From the NCBI RefSeq assembly GCF_902652685.1, contig NZ_CACRUY010000024.1, forward strand, positions 1-64,000: a stretch of DNA of 64,000 nt, written 5' to 3'. The notes under the pieces are model-generated. The model was not told the origin of the DNA and searched no databases. It worked only from the letters and a program-made list of their open reading frames with translations. The stretch is from Mycobacterium sp. Marseille-P9652. GTDB taxonomy: Bacteria > Actinomycetota > Actinomycetes > Mycobacteriales > Mycobacteriaceae. The position numbers were made by a program, and so were the translations under genes. This document shows positions 43,410 through 52,306 of this stretch, in pieces (the first letter of the stretch is position 1; each line of letters opens with the position of its first letter).

Positions 43410-44201
43410 TCACGTGATGGTCACGCCGCCATCGACCACGATGGTTTGTCCGGTCACATAAGCGCCGGCATCAGACGCCAGCCACACGGCCGCCGCGGCG
43501 AGTTCGGCCGGATCCCCAATGCGCTCCAGCACAATCCGCGGAGTAATGCGCGCAAAGTAACCGCCTGGGTACTGGTCGGTCATCTCGGAGGCGAAGAAAC
43601 CCGGAGCGAGGGCGTTGACACGGATTCCGTGTCGGGCCCCCCATTGCTGGGCCAGATCACGGGTAAGGCCCAACAGCCCGGCCTTACTGGCGCTGTAAGC
43701 AGCCTGCGGCAGGCCGGCAGTGGTAAGCGCCAGTGCGCTGGCGATGTTGACGATGGCGCTGCCTCGCTGCATCACTTTCGCGCACGCCTGCGCCGCCCAG
43801 TACGCCCCATTCAAGTTGGTGTCGATAACTCGCCGAAACTCGACCGGTGACTCTCGGGTCGCCGGTACCGCGGCGCCCACGCCAGCGTTGTTGACCAAGA
43901 TATCGATGCGCCCGAACTCCTGCACCGCAGTGTCGACCATGTGGTAAACCGAATCGGGCTCTGCCACATCAGTTTTGACGCACAGTGCCGCCCGCCCCGC
44001 GGTGCGCACCTGGGCCGCCGTTTGCTCCAGCCGATCGATCCGCCGGGCCGCCAGCACCACGTCCGCGCCCGCCTCGGCGAAGGCGGAAGCGAAAGCCACC
44101 CCCAAGCCCGACGATGCGCCCGTCACCACGGCGACCCGACCGTCAAGCCTGAACTTGTCGAGGATTCCCAATTCTCTTCGTCCTGTTGAGATGACGCTCA
44201 A
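43410..44201 (-). CDS. short-chain dehydrogenase/reductase (FabG-like)
   Basis: A 263-residue classical SDR: VAVVTGASSGLGVAFASAFA, NNAGVG, the serine in IVNIASALAL, YSASKAG and the C-terminal GAYVTGQTIVVDGGVTIT. TTG 44201 gives this length; TTG 44171, starting GILDKFRLDGR, is equally typical of the family, so the start is uncertain. It lies upstream of no same-strand partner and ends the catabolic island. A class-2 motif is 80 bases before its start. Confidence 0.88.
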   Translation of the reverse strand: MSVISTGRRELGILDKFRLDGRVAVVTGASSGLGVAFASAFAEAGADVVLAARRIDRLEQTAAQVRTAGRAALCVKTDVAEPDSVYHMVDTAVQEFGRIDILVNNAGVGAAVPATRESPVEFRRVIDTNLNGAYWAAQACAKVMQRGSAIVNIASALALTTAGLPQAAYSASKAGLLGLTRDLAQQWGARHGIRVNALAPGFFASEMTDQYPGGYFARITPRIVLERIGDPAELAAAAVWLASDAGAYVTGQTIVVDGGVTIT

Positions 44202-44279
44202 TCTCGTTGGGTGCGGACGCGCATGCGGATGGCCACCTGTCGTCTACGGGGTAGAGCCTACAATAAATGCCACCAAGTC

Positions 44280-44300
44280 GGAAGTGCGATACAGTCGTAT
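44280..44300. promoter_or_regulatory. class-2 island motif upstream of the SDR
   Basis: GGAAGTGCGATACAGTCGTAT matches the motif at 20330 in most positions and the one at 23592 in about four of five. It lies between the SDR start and the end of sulP. Confidence 0.4.
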
Positions 44301-44349
44301 GATGAGCGACTTTGCTCAGTTCTGTCATCTACCATGGGGGATTGCGGCA

Positions 44350-45867
44350 TCAGGCTGCGGCTTCTGGCCTTTCAGCCTCGACCAGCGACACGTGCCGGGC
44401 GAAGTGGCCGGTCTCGACCACACCGTGGATCCGCACGGTGCCCCCGGTGGCGCGGTGCTGTCGCTCCCAGTCGGTGAGCGCCTGATGCGCGGCGTGGTCG
44501 AGGTAATGGACCGAAAGGGCCACCGTCACATCGGTTCCCGGTGGGACGGCCGTCAGCACGCGGGTCAGGCGCGGCAACGCCAGGAAGGTGCACGCCGCCC
44601 CCCGGATGGTCACCCGCCATTCGTCGCCCACGGCGTGGGCGTCGACGCGCGCCCGGATCACCCGCCACCCGGTCAGCGCGATCGCCAGCACGAGCCCGAT
44701 CAGCACGCCGTGCAGCAGATTGAGGAAGACCACGCACGCGATGGTCACGACATACACGGCGAGATCGCCGTACTTCGTGGCGGTTTCGATGTGGGCCGGC
44801 TTGAGCAGCTGCACGCCGATCACGATCAGCAGGCCGGCCAGTGCCGCGGTCGGGATCTCCTCCACCAACTCGGCGAACGGCACCGTGAACAGCAGGATCC
44901 AGACGCCGTGCATGATCGACGACGCACGCGACCGCGCGCCCGCGTTGACGTTGGTCGAGCTGCGCACGATGACACCGGTGACCGGCAGGCCCCCGATGGT
45001 CCCCGACAGCGCGTTGGCGACACCCTGCCCGACCAGCTCGCGGTCGAAGTTGGTGCGTGGCCCGTGGTGCATCCGGTCCACCGAGACCGCCGACAGCAGG
45101 CTCTCGACGCTGGCGATCAGCGCGACGGTGATCACCCCGATCGCGACGCCGCCCCAGTTGCCCTCAGGAAGGTCGGGCAGCTGCAGCGCGTCCAGCGGTG
45201 ACCCGTCGAGGTCGATGCGCCGGACGTTGAACGGCAGGACCACGGAGATCACCGTGACCACGACGATGGCGACCAGCGGCCCGGGGATCGGGCGCAGCCG
45301 GGCCGGGACCCACCGCCACGCCACCAGGATCAGGATCACCAGCACGCCGAGGATGACCCCCGGCCGATGCGCGCCGATGATCTGGCCCGGCAGCTCGACG
45401 ACGTTGCGCCAGGCCGTGCTCTTGGACTTCCCGCCCAGCAGCACATGCGCCTGCTGCAGCGCGATCGTGATGCCGATGCCGGCGAGCATGGCGTGCACGA
45501 CGACCGGTGAGATCGCCAGAGCGGCCCGCGCCACCCGGCTCAGGCCGAGCAGCACCTGCAGCAGGCCCGCGCCGACGGTGATCAAACACGTTACGCCCCA
45601 GCCGAAGTCGGAGACGAGATCCGCGACCACGACGGTCAGCCCGGCCGCCGGCCCGCTGACCTGCAAGGGTGACCCGCCCAAGCTTCCCACAACGATGCCT
45701 CCGACGATCGCGGCGATCAGGCCCGCGAGCACCGGGGCATTGGAAGCGATCGCGATCCCCAGGGACAGCGGGAGCGCGACCAGGAAGACGACGAGCGACG
45801 ACGGCAGGTCGTGGCGGATGACGGCTCTGACCCGGTCGGCCCGTGACCGGTCCTGGACTTCTTGCAT
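44350..45867 (-). CDS. SulP-family anion permease with STAS domain
   Basis: A 505-residue transporter. The N-terminal membrane domain (about ten segments) begins DLPSSLVVFLVALPLSLGIA and has the family motif GLIAAIVGGIVVGSLGGSPL. The C-terminal 110 residues form a cytosolic STAS domain (VALSVHYLDHAAHQALTDWE). Relatives carry sulfate, bicarbonate or other anions; no carbonic anhydrase domain is fused. ATG/GTG 45867 begins MQEVQDRSRADRVRAV. It looks GC-rich like the backbone, so the island probably ends before it. Confidence 0.9.
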   Translation of the reverse strand: MQEVQDRSRADRVRAVIRHDLPSSLVVFLVALPLSLGIAIASNAPVLAGLIAAIVGGIVVGSLGGSPLQVSGPAAGLTVVVADLVSDFGWGVTCLITVGAGLLQVLLGLSRVARAALAISPVVVHAMLAGIGITIALQQAHVLLGGKSKSTAWRNVVELPGQIIGAHRPGVILGVLVILILVAWRWVPARLRPIPGPLVAIVVVTVISVVLPFNVRRIDLDGSPLDALQLPDLPEGNWGGVAIGVITVALIASVESLLSAVSVDRMHHGPRTNFDRELVGQGVANALSGTIGGLPVTGVIVRSSTNVNAGARSRASSIMHGVWILLFTVPFAELVEEIPTAALAGLLIVIGVQLLKPAHIETATKYGDLAVYVVTIACVVFLNLLHGVLIGLVLAIALTGWRVIRARVDAHAVGDEWRVTIRGAACTFLALPRLTRVLTAVPPGTDVTVALSVHYLDHAAHQALTDWERQHRATGGTVRIHGVVETGHFARHVSLVEAERPEAAA

Positions 45868-46096
45868 CGGTTGTTTCCCCTCGTCACGTTTCGCGGGGAT
45901 TGCCCGGCATCGGCCCCGAATTGCGCCGGTTACGTCCTAGTAAACGGTTGACACACAATCGATTACGACAGCGCCAGCCAAGCGCTCACAGCGCAGTCAT
46001 TCGACGACGGTATTTTGCTGGCGAAGCGCGGGTCAAGCCAACGGGCGCGGCCCATATCGAACGCAAAGATTTGAATTCGGCCAGCCCGGGAACCGG

Positions 46097-47122
46097 CTAG
46101 AAGCCCGAGCCGTGCACCTCGTGCCCCGGAACCTCGGCGGCCAGGCCGCGGTAGGCCTGTTCGACGGTCGAGCCGTGGTTGATGACGGCGTCGACCTCCC
46201 GGGCGATCGGCATCGACAACCCGAACTCGTCGGCGAACTCCATGATCACGCTGGCGGCCTTGACGCCCTCGGCGACCTGGTTCATCGACGCGATGATCTC
46301 GTCGATCGGCTTGCCCGCGCCCAGTTGCTCCCCGACGTGGCGGTTGCGGCTGCGCTGGCTGGTGCAGGTGACGATGAGGTCACCCAGCCCCGCGAGGCCG
46401 GGGAAGGTGTCGGGGTCACCGCCGAGGGCGACCCCGAGCTTGGTCATCTCGCGCAGCGCGCGGGCGATCACCAGGGCGCGGGTGTTCTCGCCGATGCCCA
46501 GCGAGTAGCCCATCCCGACGGCGATCGCGAACACGTTCTTCAGCGCCCCGGCCATCTCGACACCGACGACGTCGTCGGTGGTGTAGACGCGGAAGCGCCG
46601 GGTGCGGAACAACGTCGAAAGCCGGGTCGCCAGGTGCTGGTCGGGCATGGCCAGCACGGCGGCGGCGGCGTAGCCCTCGGCGACCTCCCGGGCGATGTTG
46701 GGGCCGGCCAGGATGCCCGCCGGGTGGCCGGGCAGAAGCTCCTCGATGATCTGCGACATCCGCATGTTGGTGCCCTGCTCGAGCCCCTTGACCAGCGACA
46801 CCACCGGCACCCAGGGCCGCAACTCCCTGCCCAGCTCGGTCAGCACCCCGCGGAAGCCGTGCGACGGCACGCCCATGACCACGACGTCGGCGCAGTTGGC
46901 CGCCTCGGAGAAGTCGGTGGTGGCGCGCAGCGTGTCGGACAGGATGACGTCGTTGCCCAGGTAGCGGCTGTTGCGGTGGTGGGAGTTGATGTCCTTGGCG
47001 GTGTCCTCCGAGCGCACCCACTGCAGCGTCGGCCCGCGGCGCGCGCAGATGGACGCCACCGTGGTCCCCCAGGAACCGCCACCGAGGACGACGACTGTGG
47101 GTTCGCGCGTGTCAGCAGGCAT
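46097..47122 (-). CDS. gpsA: glycerol-3-phosphate dehydrogenase [NAD(P)+]
   Basis: A 341-residue enzyme making glycerol-3-phosphate for phospholipids. The Rossmann motif VVVLGGGSWGTTVASICARR, the substrate motif GPNIAREVAEGY, the catalytic lysine region GALKNVFAIAVGM and GLGDLIVTCTSQRSRNR are all present. ATG 47122 (MPADTREPTVVV) matches the length of GpdA1 (Rv0564c); the frame extends 15 codons further. In M. tuberculosis it follows htpX directly. Confidence 0.94.
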   Translation of the reverse strand: MPADTREPTVVVLGGGSWGTTVASICARRGPTLQWVRSEDTAKDINSHHRNSRYLGNDVILSDTLRATTDFSEAANCADVVVMGVPSHGFRGVLTELGRELRPWVPVVSLVKGLEQGTNMRMSQIIEELLPGHPAGILAGPNIAREVAEGYAAAAVLAMPDQHLATRLSTLFRTRRFRVYTTDDVVGVEMAGALKNVFAIAVGMGYSLGIGENTRALVIARALREMTKLGVALGGDPDTFPGLAGLGDLIVTCTSQRSRNRHVGEQLGAGKPIDEIIASMNQVAEGVKAASVIMEFADEFGLSMPIAREVDAVINHGSTVEQAYRGLAAEVPGHEVHGSGF

Positions 47123-47283
47123 GGCGACCAGCGTATTGCCGACACCGGTTATTGAGAAGCAGTTCACGCACTCGCGCGGCGCGTGTTCTCCAACCTTATG
47201 ACCTCACGCCGGGGGACTTCGTGCCCTACCCGCGCCGGGCGCCGGGGCGGATCGTCGGGAGAAGATCCGGTAGAGGAGGAATC

Positions 47284-48753
47284 ATGCCTAAACGCGCTGG
47301 TTGCGGCCGGGCGTTGGCAGTGATGTCGGCGGCCGTTCTGGCGATGCTGGTGGGGGCACCGGGCATCGCGTCGGCCAACAACGGCTACCCGCGGGTGAAC
47401 CCGGAGGAGCGGGCGGCGGCCATGATCCGCCCCGCCGTGATGTACCTCGGTGGGCAGGGCTACGGCGGGGTCCGGCTGCCGAACGGCCAGATCCTCTCGC
47501 AGTTCGGGCAGGGCACCAACATGCCGTTCATCGCGACGTGGGCCTGCACCGCGTTCGTCGTCAACCCCGACGGCTGGGTGGCGACGGCGGGTCACTGCGT
47601 CGACCCGGAAAGCGCCAAGGTGCTCATCCTCAAACGGGCCGCCGCGGAGTACATGAGCCAGTACCCGGACGCGCCCGAGTCGCACGACCCGGCGTCGGCG
47701 CTGGACTGGCTGCGGAAGAACGCGCGGGTGTACGGCGACAGCGCGGACAGGGGCCCGGAGATCGGCCTCACCCTGATGTACGGCAGCGGGGTGAACATCG
47801 CGGGCAAGGTGCCCGCCGGCGTCGTGGACTTCCGGCCCCTCGGCAAGGGCGACGTCGCGTTGCTCAAGATCGACAAGCACAACCTGCCGTCGTCCGAGTT
47901 GGCCGCCGATTCCGACGTGAGCATCGGAACCCCGATCCTGGCCGTCGGTTATCCGGAGAGCACCCGCAACGTCACCGGCCCCTCGCTTGACCCGACGAAC
48001 AAGAGCGGCAAGGTCAGCAAGAAGTCGACCATGGGCCCGTCTCCCGAGTACGAGATCGACGCCGCGGTCTCCGAGGGCATGAGCGGTGGCCCCGCCATCC
48101 AGCTCGACGGCAAGGTGATCGGTGTCAACAGCTTCGCGCCGATCGGCGAACCGCAGGCCTTCAACTTCGTCTCGCCGGCCGACGGCCTCGCGGCGATCCT
48201 GGCGAGCAAGGGCGTCAAGCCGATGCTCGGCCCCGCCGACGCGTTCTACCGCAAAGGGCTGGCGCACTACTACTCCGGGCACTACACCGAGGCGATCGAG
48301 GACTTCGACCAGACGCTCGCGATGTCACCCGACTACCCGGGGCTGCTGGACCTCAAGACCAGCGCCGTCAACCTGCGCCAGCAGTACGGTGACGCGTCGG
48401 CGTTCGGCGGCGCAATCCTGTGGTGGTACCTCGCGGCCAGCGTCGGGCTCGTGCTCGCCGCCGGCGCCGGCCTGACGTTCCTCGTGCTGCGAGCCGATCG
48501 ACACCGGCGCGGCGGGGCGAAAGGCTCGGGCCTGAAGCTTGTTTCGGGAAGTCCCGGCGGTGGCGCCGTACGCCCCCGGCGGGGAATCAAATTGGGTGCC
48601 GCGCGGCTCATCGGCGTGGCCCCCGCGCCGAAACCGGTGACCCCTCCCCATTACTGCTCGGCCTGCGGGGCCGAACACCAGCCCGCCGAAAGCTTCTGCC
48701 CGAACTGCGGGAAGCGCATCGCGGCGGTCGTCGAGGCCGACGCGGCCCGCTGA
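47284..48753 (+). CDS. exported trypsin-like serine protease with TPR, membrane anchor and zinc ribbon
   Basis: A 489-residue protein. A signal peptide (1-32) precedes a chymotrypsin-fold domain with H104 (TAGHC), D190 (GDVALLKID) and S267 (EGMSGGP). A TPR-like helix pair follows (about 318-360). A membrane segment at 378-403 is followed by a basic region and a four-cysteine zinc ribbon (C458, C461, C472, C475). ATG 47284 has a GAGGAGG ribosome-binding site. The topology puts the protease outside and the ribbon in the cytoplasm, suggesting transmembrane signalling or regulation. Confidence 0.85.
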   Translation: MPKRAGCGRALAVMSAAVLAMLVGAPGIASANNGYPRVNPEERAAAMIRPAVMYLGGQGYGGVRLPNGQILSQFGQGTNMPFIATWACTAFVVNPDGWVATAGHCVDPESAKVLILKRAAAEYMSQYPDAPESHDPASALDWLRKNARVYGDSADRGPEIGLTLMYGSGVNIAGKVPAGVVDFRPLGKGDVALLKIDKHNLPSSELAADSDVSIGTPILAVGYPESTRNVTGPSLDPTNKSGKVSKKSTMGPSPEYEIDAAVSEGMSGGPAIQLDGKVIGVNSFAPIGEPQAFNFVSPADGLAAILASKGVKPMLGPADAFYRKGLAHYYSGHYTEAIEDFDQTLAMSPDYPGLLDLKTSAVNLRQQYGDASAFGGAILWWYLAASVGLVLAAGAGLTFLVLRADRHRRGGAKGSGLKLVSGSPGGGAVRPRRGIKLGAARLIGVAPAPKPVTPPHYCSACGAEHQPAESFCPNCGKRIAAVVEADAAR

Positions 48754-48756
48754 CGG

Positions 48757-50244
48757 TCAGCCCGCGAGCGGCGCCCGGTCGGCCGCGCGGCCGAACACCA
48801 TCGCCTCCTCGACCCGGTCGAAGCGGTAGTCGAGGGCGTCCGCGAGGTAGTTCTGCCTGACGTTCCACGGCCGCTTGGTTCCCGACTTGGGCAGCGCGTG
48901 CAGGTTGCGCAGCACGTAGCCGGCGTTGATGTCCCAGGACGGCTTCTCGTCCATCGGCTCGTCCCCGAGATGCGGGTAGGCGTGCGTGTAGCCGTGAGCG
49001 GCCATGTGCGCCAACAACTTCGCGGTGGCGCGCGCGGTGATGTCGGCCCGCAGCGTCCAGGACGCGTTGGTGTAGCCGACGCACCAGAACAGGTTGGGCA
49101 CGCCGTCGAGCATGTGCGCCTTGTAGACGAAGCGGTCGCGGGGGTTGATCTCCTCACCGTCCAGGCTGATCGCGACCCCGCCCAGCGCCTGCAGCTGCAG
49201 GCCGGTCGCGGTGACGACGACGTCGGCGTCGAGGTGCCCGCCGGACGTCAGCGCGATCCCGGTGGCGTCGAAGTGGTCGATCTGGTCGGTGACCACGTCG
49301 GCGCGGCCGGCGCGGATCGCGTTGTACAGGTCGGCGTCGGGGATCAGGCACATCCGCTGATCCCAGGGGTTGTACCGCGGCTTGAAGTGGACGTCGACGT
49401 CGTAGCCCGGGGGCAGGTTGCTGATCGCGATCCGCCGCAGCAGCCACTTGACGAAGCGCGGCGCCTTGCGGGACAGCGCGAAGAACGTCGCCTCGGCCAG
49501 CGCGCTGTACATCCGGACCACGAGATGAGCCGGCTTGCGGGGCAACACCTTACGCGCGACCGCGGCGACCTTGCCGTAGCGGGACGATGAGATCAGGTAG
49601 GTCGGCGAGCGCTGCAGCATGGTCACCTTGGCCGCCCGCTCCGACAGCGACGGCAGCAGGGTCACGGCGGTGGCGCCGCTGCCGATCACCACCACGTTCT
49701 TGCCGGTGTAGTCGAGGTCCTCGGGCCAGTGCTGCGGGTGCACGACCGTGCCCTCGAACCCCTCGATGCCCGGGAAATCCGGCGTGTAGCCCTGGTCGTA
49801 GTCGTAGTAGCCGCTGCCGAAGAACACGAACCGGCCGCGGTACCGCCTGGGGGCGCCGTCCTGCTCGACCGTGACCGTCCACGTGTCGGTGGAGGAGTCC
49901 CAGTCCGAGGAACGGACGTGGCTGTTGAAGCGGATGTGGCGGTCGATGCCGTACTTGTGGGCGGTCGCGGTCAGGTACTCGCGGATGTGCTCGCCGTCGG
50001 CGACGCCCTCCCGGCGCGTCCAGGGCTCGAACGGGAAGCTCAGCGTGAAGATGCTGCTGTCCGAGCGCACTCCGGGGTAGCGGAACAGGTCCCACGTCCC
50101 GCCGATGCGCGCGCGCCGTTCGAGGATGACGTAGGTCATGTTCGGGTTGCGCTCGGTGATGCGATAGGCCGCGTCGATGCCGGAGATGCCGGCCCCGACG
50201 ATGATGACGTCGAAGTCGTCGGTCCCCTGGGGAGTCACCGTCAT
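48757..50244 (-). CDS. flavin-containing Baeyer-Villiger monooxygenase, EthA-like (Rv0565c family)
   Basis: A 495-residue FAD/NADPH monooxygenase. FAD motif VIIVGAGISGIDAAYRI, the GGTWDLFRYPGVRSDS signature, the Baeyer-Villiger fingerprint FEGTVVHPQHWPED and the NADPH motif VVVIGSGATAVTLLPSLS are complete. It is similar to the ethionamide-activating EthA and occupies the locus of Rv0565c. It is convergent with the protease gene (three bases apart) and followed upstream by yajQ on the same strand after 12 bases. Confidence 0.9.
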   Translation of the reverse strand: MTVTPQGTDDFDVIIVGAGISGIDAAYRITERNPNMTYVILERRARIGGTWDLFRYPGVRSDSSIFTLSFPFEPWTRREGVADGEHIREYLTATAHKYGIDRHIRFNSHVRSSDWDSSTDTWTVTVEQDGAPRRYRGRFVFFGSGYYDYDQGYTPDFPGIEGFEGTVVHPQHWPEDLDYTGKNVVVIGSGATAVTLLPSLSERAAKVTMLQRSPTYLISSSRYGKVAAVARKVLPRKPAHLVVRMYSALAEATFFALSRKAPRFVKWLLRRIAISNLPPGYDVDVHFKPRYNPWDQRMCLIPDADLYNAIRAGRADVVTDQIDHFDATGIALTSGGHLDADVVVTATGLQLQALGGVAISLDGEEINPRDRFVYKAHMLDGVPNLFWCVGYTNASWTLRADITARATAKLLAHMAAHGYTHAYPHLGDEPMDEKPSWDINAGYVLRNLHALPKSGTKRPWNVRQNYLADALDYRFDRVEEAMVFGRAADRAPLAG

Positions 50245-50256
50245 CGTGAACCTCGC

Positions 50257-50748
50257 TTACCGGTAGTTGACGAACTGCAGCGCCACGTCCAGGTCGGCCT
50301 GCTTCAGCATCGCGATCACGGCCTGCAAGTCGTCACGCTTCTTGCTGCTGACCCTGATCTCGTCGCCCTGGATCTGCGTCTTGACGCCCTTCGGGCCGTC
50401 GTCGCGGATGAGCTTGGTGATCTTCTTGGCGTTCTCGCCAGTGATGCCCTGCTTGAGGGTGCCGCTGACCTTGTACGTCTTGCCCGACGCCTGCGGCTCG
50501 CCCGCGTCGAACGCCTTCATCGAGATGTCGCGGCGGATCAGCTTCTCCTTGAAGACGTCGACGGCCGCCTTCACGCGCTCCTCGGTCGACGAGACCAGCT
50601 CGATGGCCTCGTCGCCCTTCCACGCGATCGACGTGTCGGTGCCGCGGAAGTCAAAACGCGTGGCCAGCTCCTTGGCTGCCTGGTTGAGCGCGTTGTCGAC
50701 CTCCTGCCGGTCCACTTTGCTGACGATGTCGAACGACGAGTCCGCCAT
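50257..50748 (-). CDS. yajQ: YajQ-family cyclic-di-nucleotide-binding protein
   Basis: A 163-residue protein of two ferredoxin-like folds: [40 protein letters not shown], then [20 protein letters not shown]. The family (UPF0234, Rv0566c) binds nucleic acids or cyclic di-GMP in other bacteria. Length is standard. It likely shares a transcript with the downstream monooxygenase. It starts 70 bases from the tRNA gene on the other strand. Confidence 0.93.
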   Translation of the reverse strand: MADSSFDIVSKVDRQEVDNALNQAAKELATRFDFRGTDTSIAWKGDEAIELVSSTEERVKAAVDVFKEKLIRRDISMKAFDAGEPQASGKTYKVSGTLKQGITGENAKKITKLIRDDGPKGVKTQIQGDEIRVSSKKRDDLQAVIAMLKQADLDVALQFVNYR

Positions 50749-50817
50749 GCGATCGGTCCCTTCGGTGCGTGATGGCCGTTTGTGCTTTGTCTACCCGCTC
50801 GTTGTAACCTGTCTGGC

Positions 50818-50901
50818 GGCAGGTTGCCCGAGCGGCCAATGGGAGCGGACTGTAAATCCGTCGCGAAAGCTTCACAGGTTCGAATCCTGTACCTGCCACC
50901 A
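50818..50901 (+). tRNA. tRNA-Tyr (GTA anticodon)
   Basis: The acceptor arms GGCAGGT (50818-50824) and ACCTGCC (50891-50897) pair over seven bases, followed by A and an encoded CCA. The anticodon loop CTGTAAA lies between GCGGA and TCCGT, giving GTA (Tyr). The T arm ACAGG-TTCGAAT-CCTGT is perfect. A long variable arm is present, as expected of bacterial tRNA-Tyr. It separates the conserved block from a strain-variable stretch. Confidence 0.95.
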
Positions 50902-51064
50902 CAAGACTTGGCTGTTCAGAGCACCTTCTTGGCTGCCTCTGCGGGTGCCCCGCATCCCTGGCGCACGTCATCGTGTGACGGTTGCTGGCCTGCAGGCTAT
51001 TCCACGACCTGTGAGTTGGCATTGCCGGTTGAGGCTCTCGTCCTCGGCAGTTGGTAGCCAGGCG

Positions 51065-52306
51065 CTAGCTTACTGTGAAATTGATGTTGTTCCAGGTGAC
51101 GCTGCCACTGCCGGTTGTGTACTCACAGCCGAATTCCCATCCCTTCAGCACATAACTCATTGATGTCCAACCCTGCTTGGCCGCGTAGCTGAGTATCGGC
51201 AACAAGTCGACACTTCCGCTGGCCAATGCGCCACTCCCGTTGTAAACCGAAGCCGGCATGATGGCCAAAGATCCTGCGCCCATAGCGTTTGGGATAAAGA
51301 TATAGCTGACACCACCGACGGGATGCTGGTAAGCGGTTTGTGGCCACCAGCCCGCAGGGCGTTTGAGAATAAACGCCGTCTCGTTGCCCATGCCGCCAAC
51401 AGGCCCCAGCCACGTTTCGGTCAGGATATCGAAATTATTGTTGGCTGCTGCGTCGGCATTGGCCGTCAAATTCCACTGAAAATTTATGTGCCTGAGTGAT
51501 CTCAGAGGGGTGTTGACCCACGGGGGCAACCCCGCTGTCCCGAGAGGACCCATCGAGGTTCCATTGGGATCGTCGTTCGGCCCTTGAATGCCATAGACGA
51601 GCTCTGGAAATGCACCGACGGCTGAGGAGTTGGTCCACCCGCAGGTCGTGTAGTTGGGGAAATTGTTGGGATAATACTGAACCCACTGAGGCCCGGGCGG
51701 ATTCTGGACTCCGAGGTTATAGGCCCACCAATAGCTGCCCGCAGGCTGATACGCATACGTGGTCGGGACGACGTGGTACCAGGTCGTCGAAGCCGCCGTG
51801 ATCGTCACCGGAGTCCCGGTTGGCCCAGTCCCGGAGGTACCAGCCACTACTGCGACCGTGTCCAGGAACAGGGGGCCGCACAACGACTGCTGGGCGTTCG
51901 TCGACGCAATGCTCAAAGTGTGTGCGCCTGCATTGATCGTGGCGGCTGTCGGGTAGCTGCTCCATGAGGGCGCTGAGACGGTGGTCGTCGAGATGGCCTT
52001 CCCGTCGATCAAGACGGTCATGGTTGGCGGCTCCTCACACGGTTGCTCTTTCGCGCGGATCACCACGTTGATGGCTGCCGGCACCGGCAATGACAGATTC
52101 GTCGATGCCGATGAACTATGGTTCAGCGCGAGTGCGTATCCATTAGTCGCACTGGGATCGGCAATTACCCGCCCGGCGCTCGCCGGCGACACGACCATGG
52201 ATGAGGCTTCGAGGGTGGAGCTTGCGGCGGCAGCGCGCGGCGCCACGGGCAATATGATCGCAGCGCCACCGAAGAGACTGACAATGGTCAAGCGCAGGTG
52301 TCGCAC
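51065..52306 (-). CDS. secreted protein with carbohydrate-binding domain and GH12-like domain
   Basis: A 413-residue secreted protein. A signal peptide (1-28) precedes a beta-sandwich (about 30-155) resembling the Ca-dependent xylan-binding modules of CBM36/60 type (NVVIRAKEQPCEEPPTMTVL, GAHTLSIASTNAQQSLCG). After a TGTGPTGTP linker, the C-terminal part resembles glycoside hydrolase family 12: FDILTETWL, candidate nucleophile E309 (GNETAFILKR) and candidate acid E391 (GWEFGCE). M. tuberculosis has a GH12 protein, CelA2. The catalytic assignment is tentative. Confidence 0.65.
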   Translation of the reverse strand: MRHLRLTIVSLFGGAAIILPVAPRAAAASSTLEASSMVVSPASAGRVIADPSATNGYALALNHSSSASTNLSLPVPAAINVVIRAKEQPCEEPPTMTVLIDGKAISTTTVSAPSWSSYPTAATINAGAHTLSIASTNAQQSLCGPLFLDTVAVVAGTSGTGPTGTPVTITAASTTWYHVVPTTYAYQPAGSYWWAYNLGVQNPPGPQWVQYYPNNFPNYTTCGWTNSSAVGAFPELVYGIQGPNDDPNGTSMGPLGTAGLPPWVNTPLRSLRHINFQWNLTANADAAANNNFDILTETWLGPVGGMGNETAFILKRPAGWWPQTAYQHPVGGVSYIFIPNAMGAGSLAIMPASVYNGSGALASGSVDLLPILSYAAKQGWTSMSYVLKGWEFGCEYTTGSGSVTWNNINFTVS

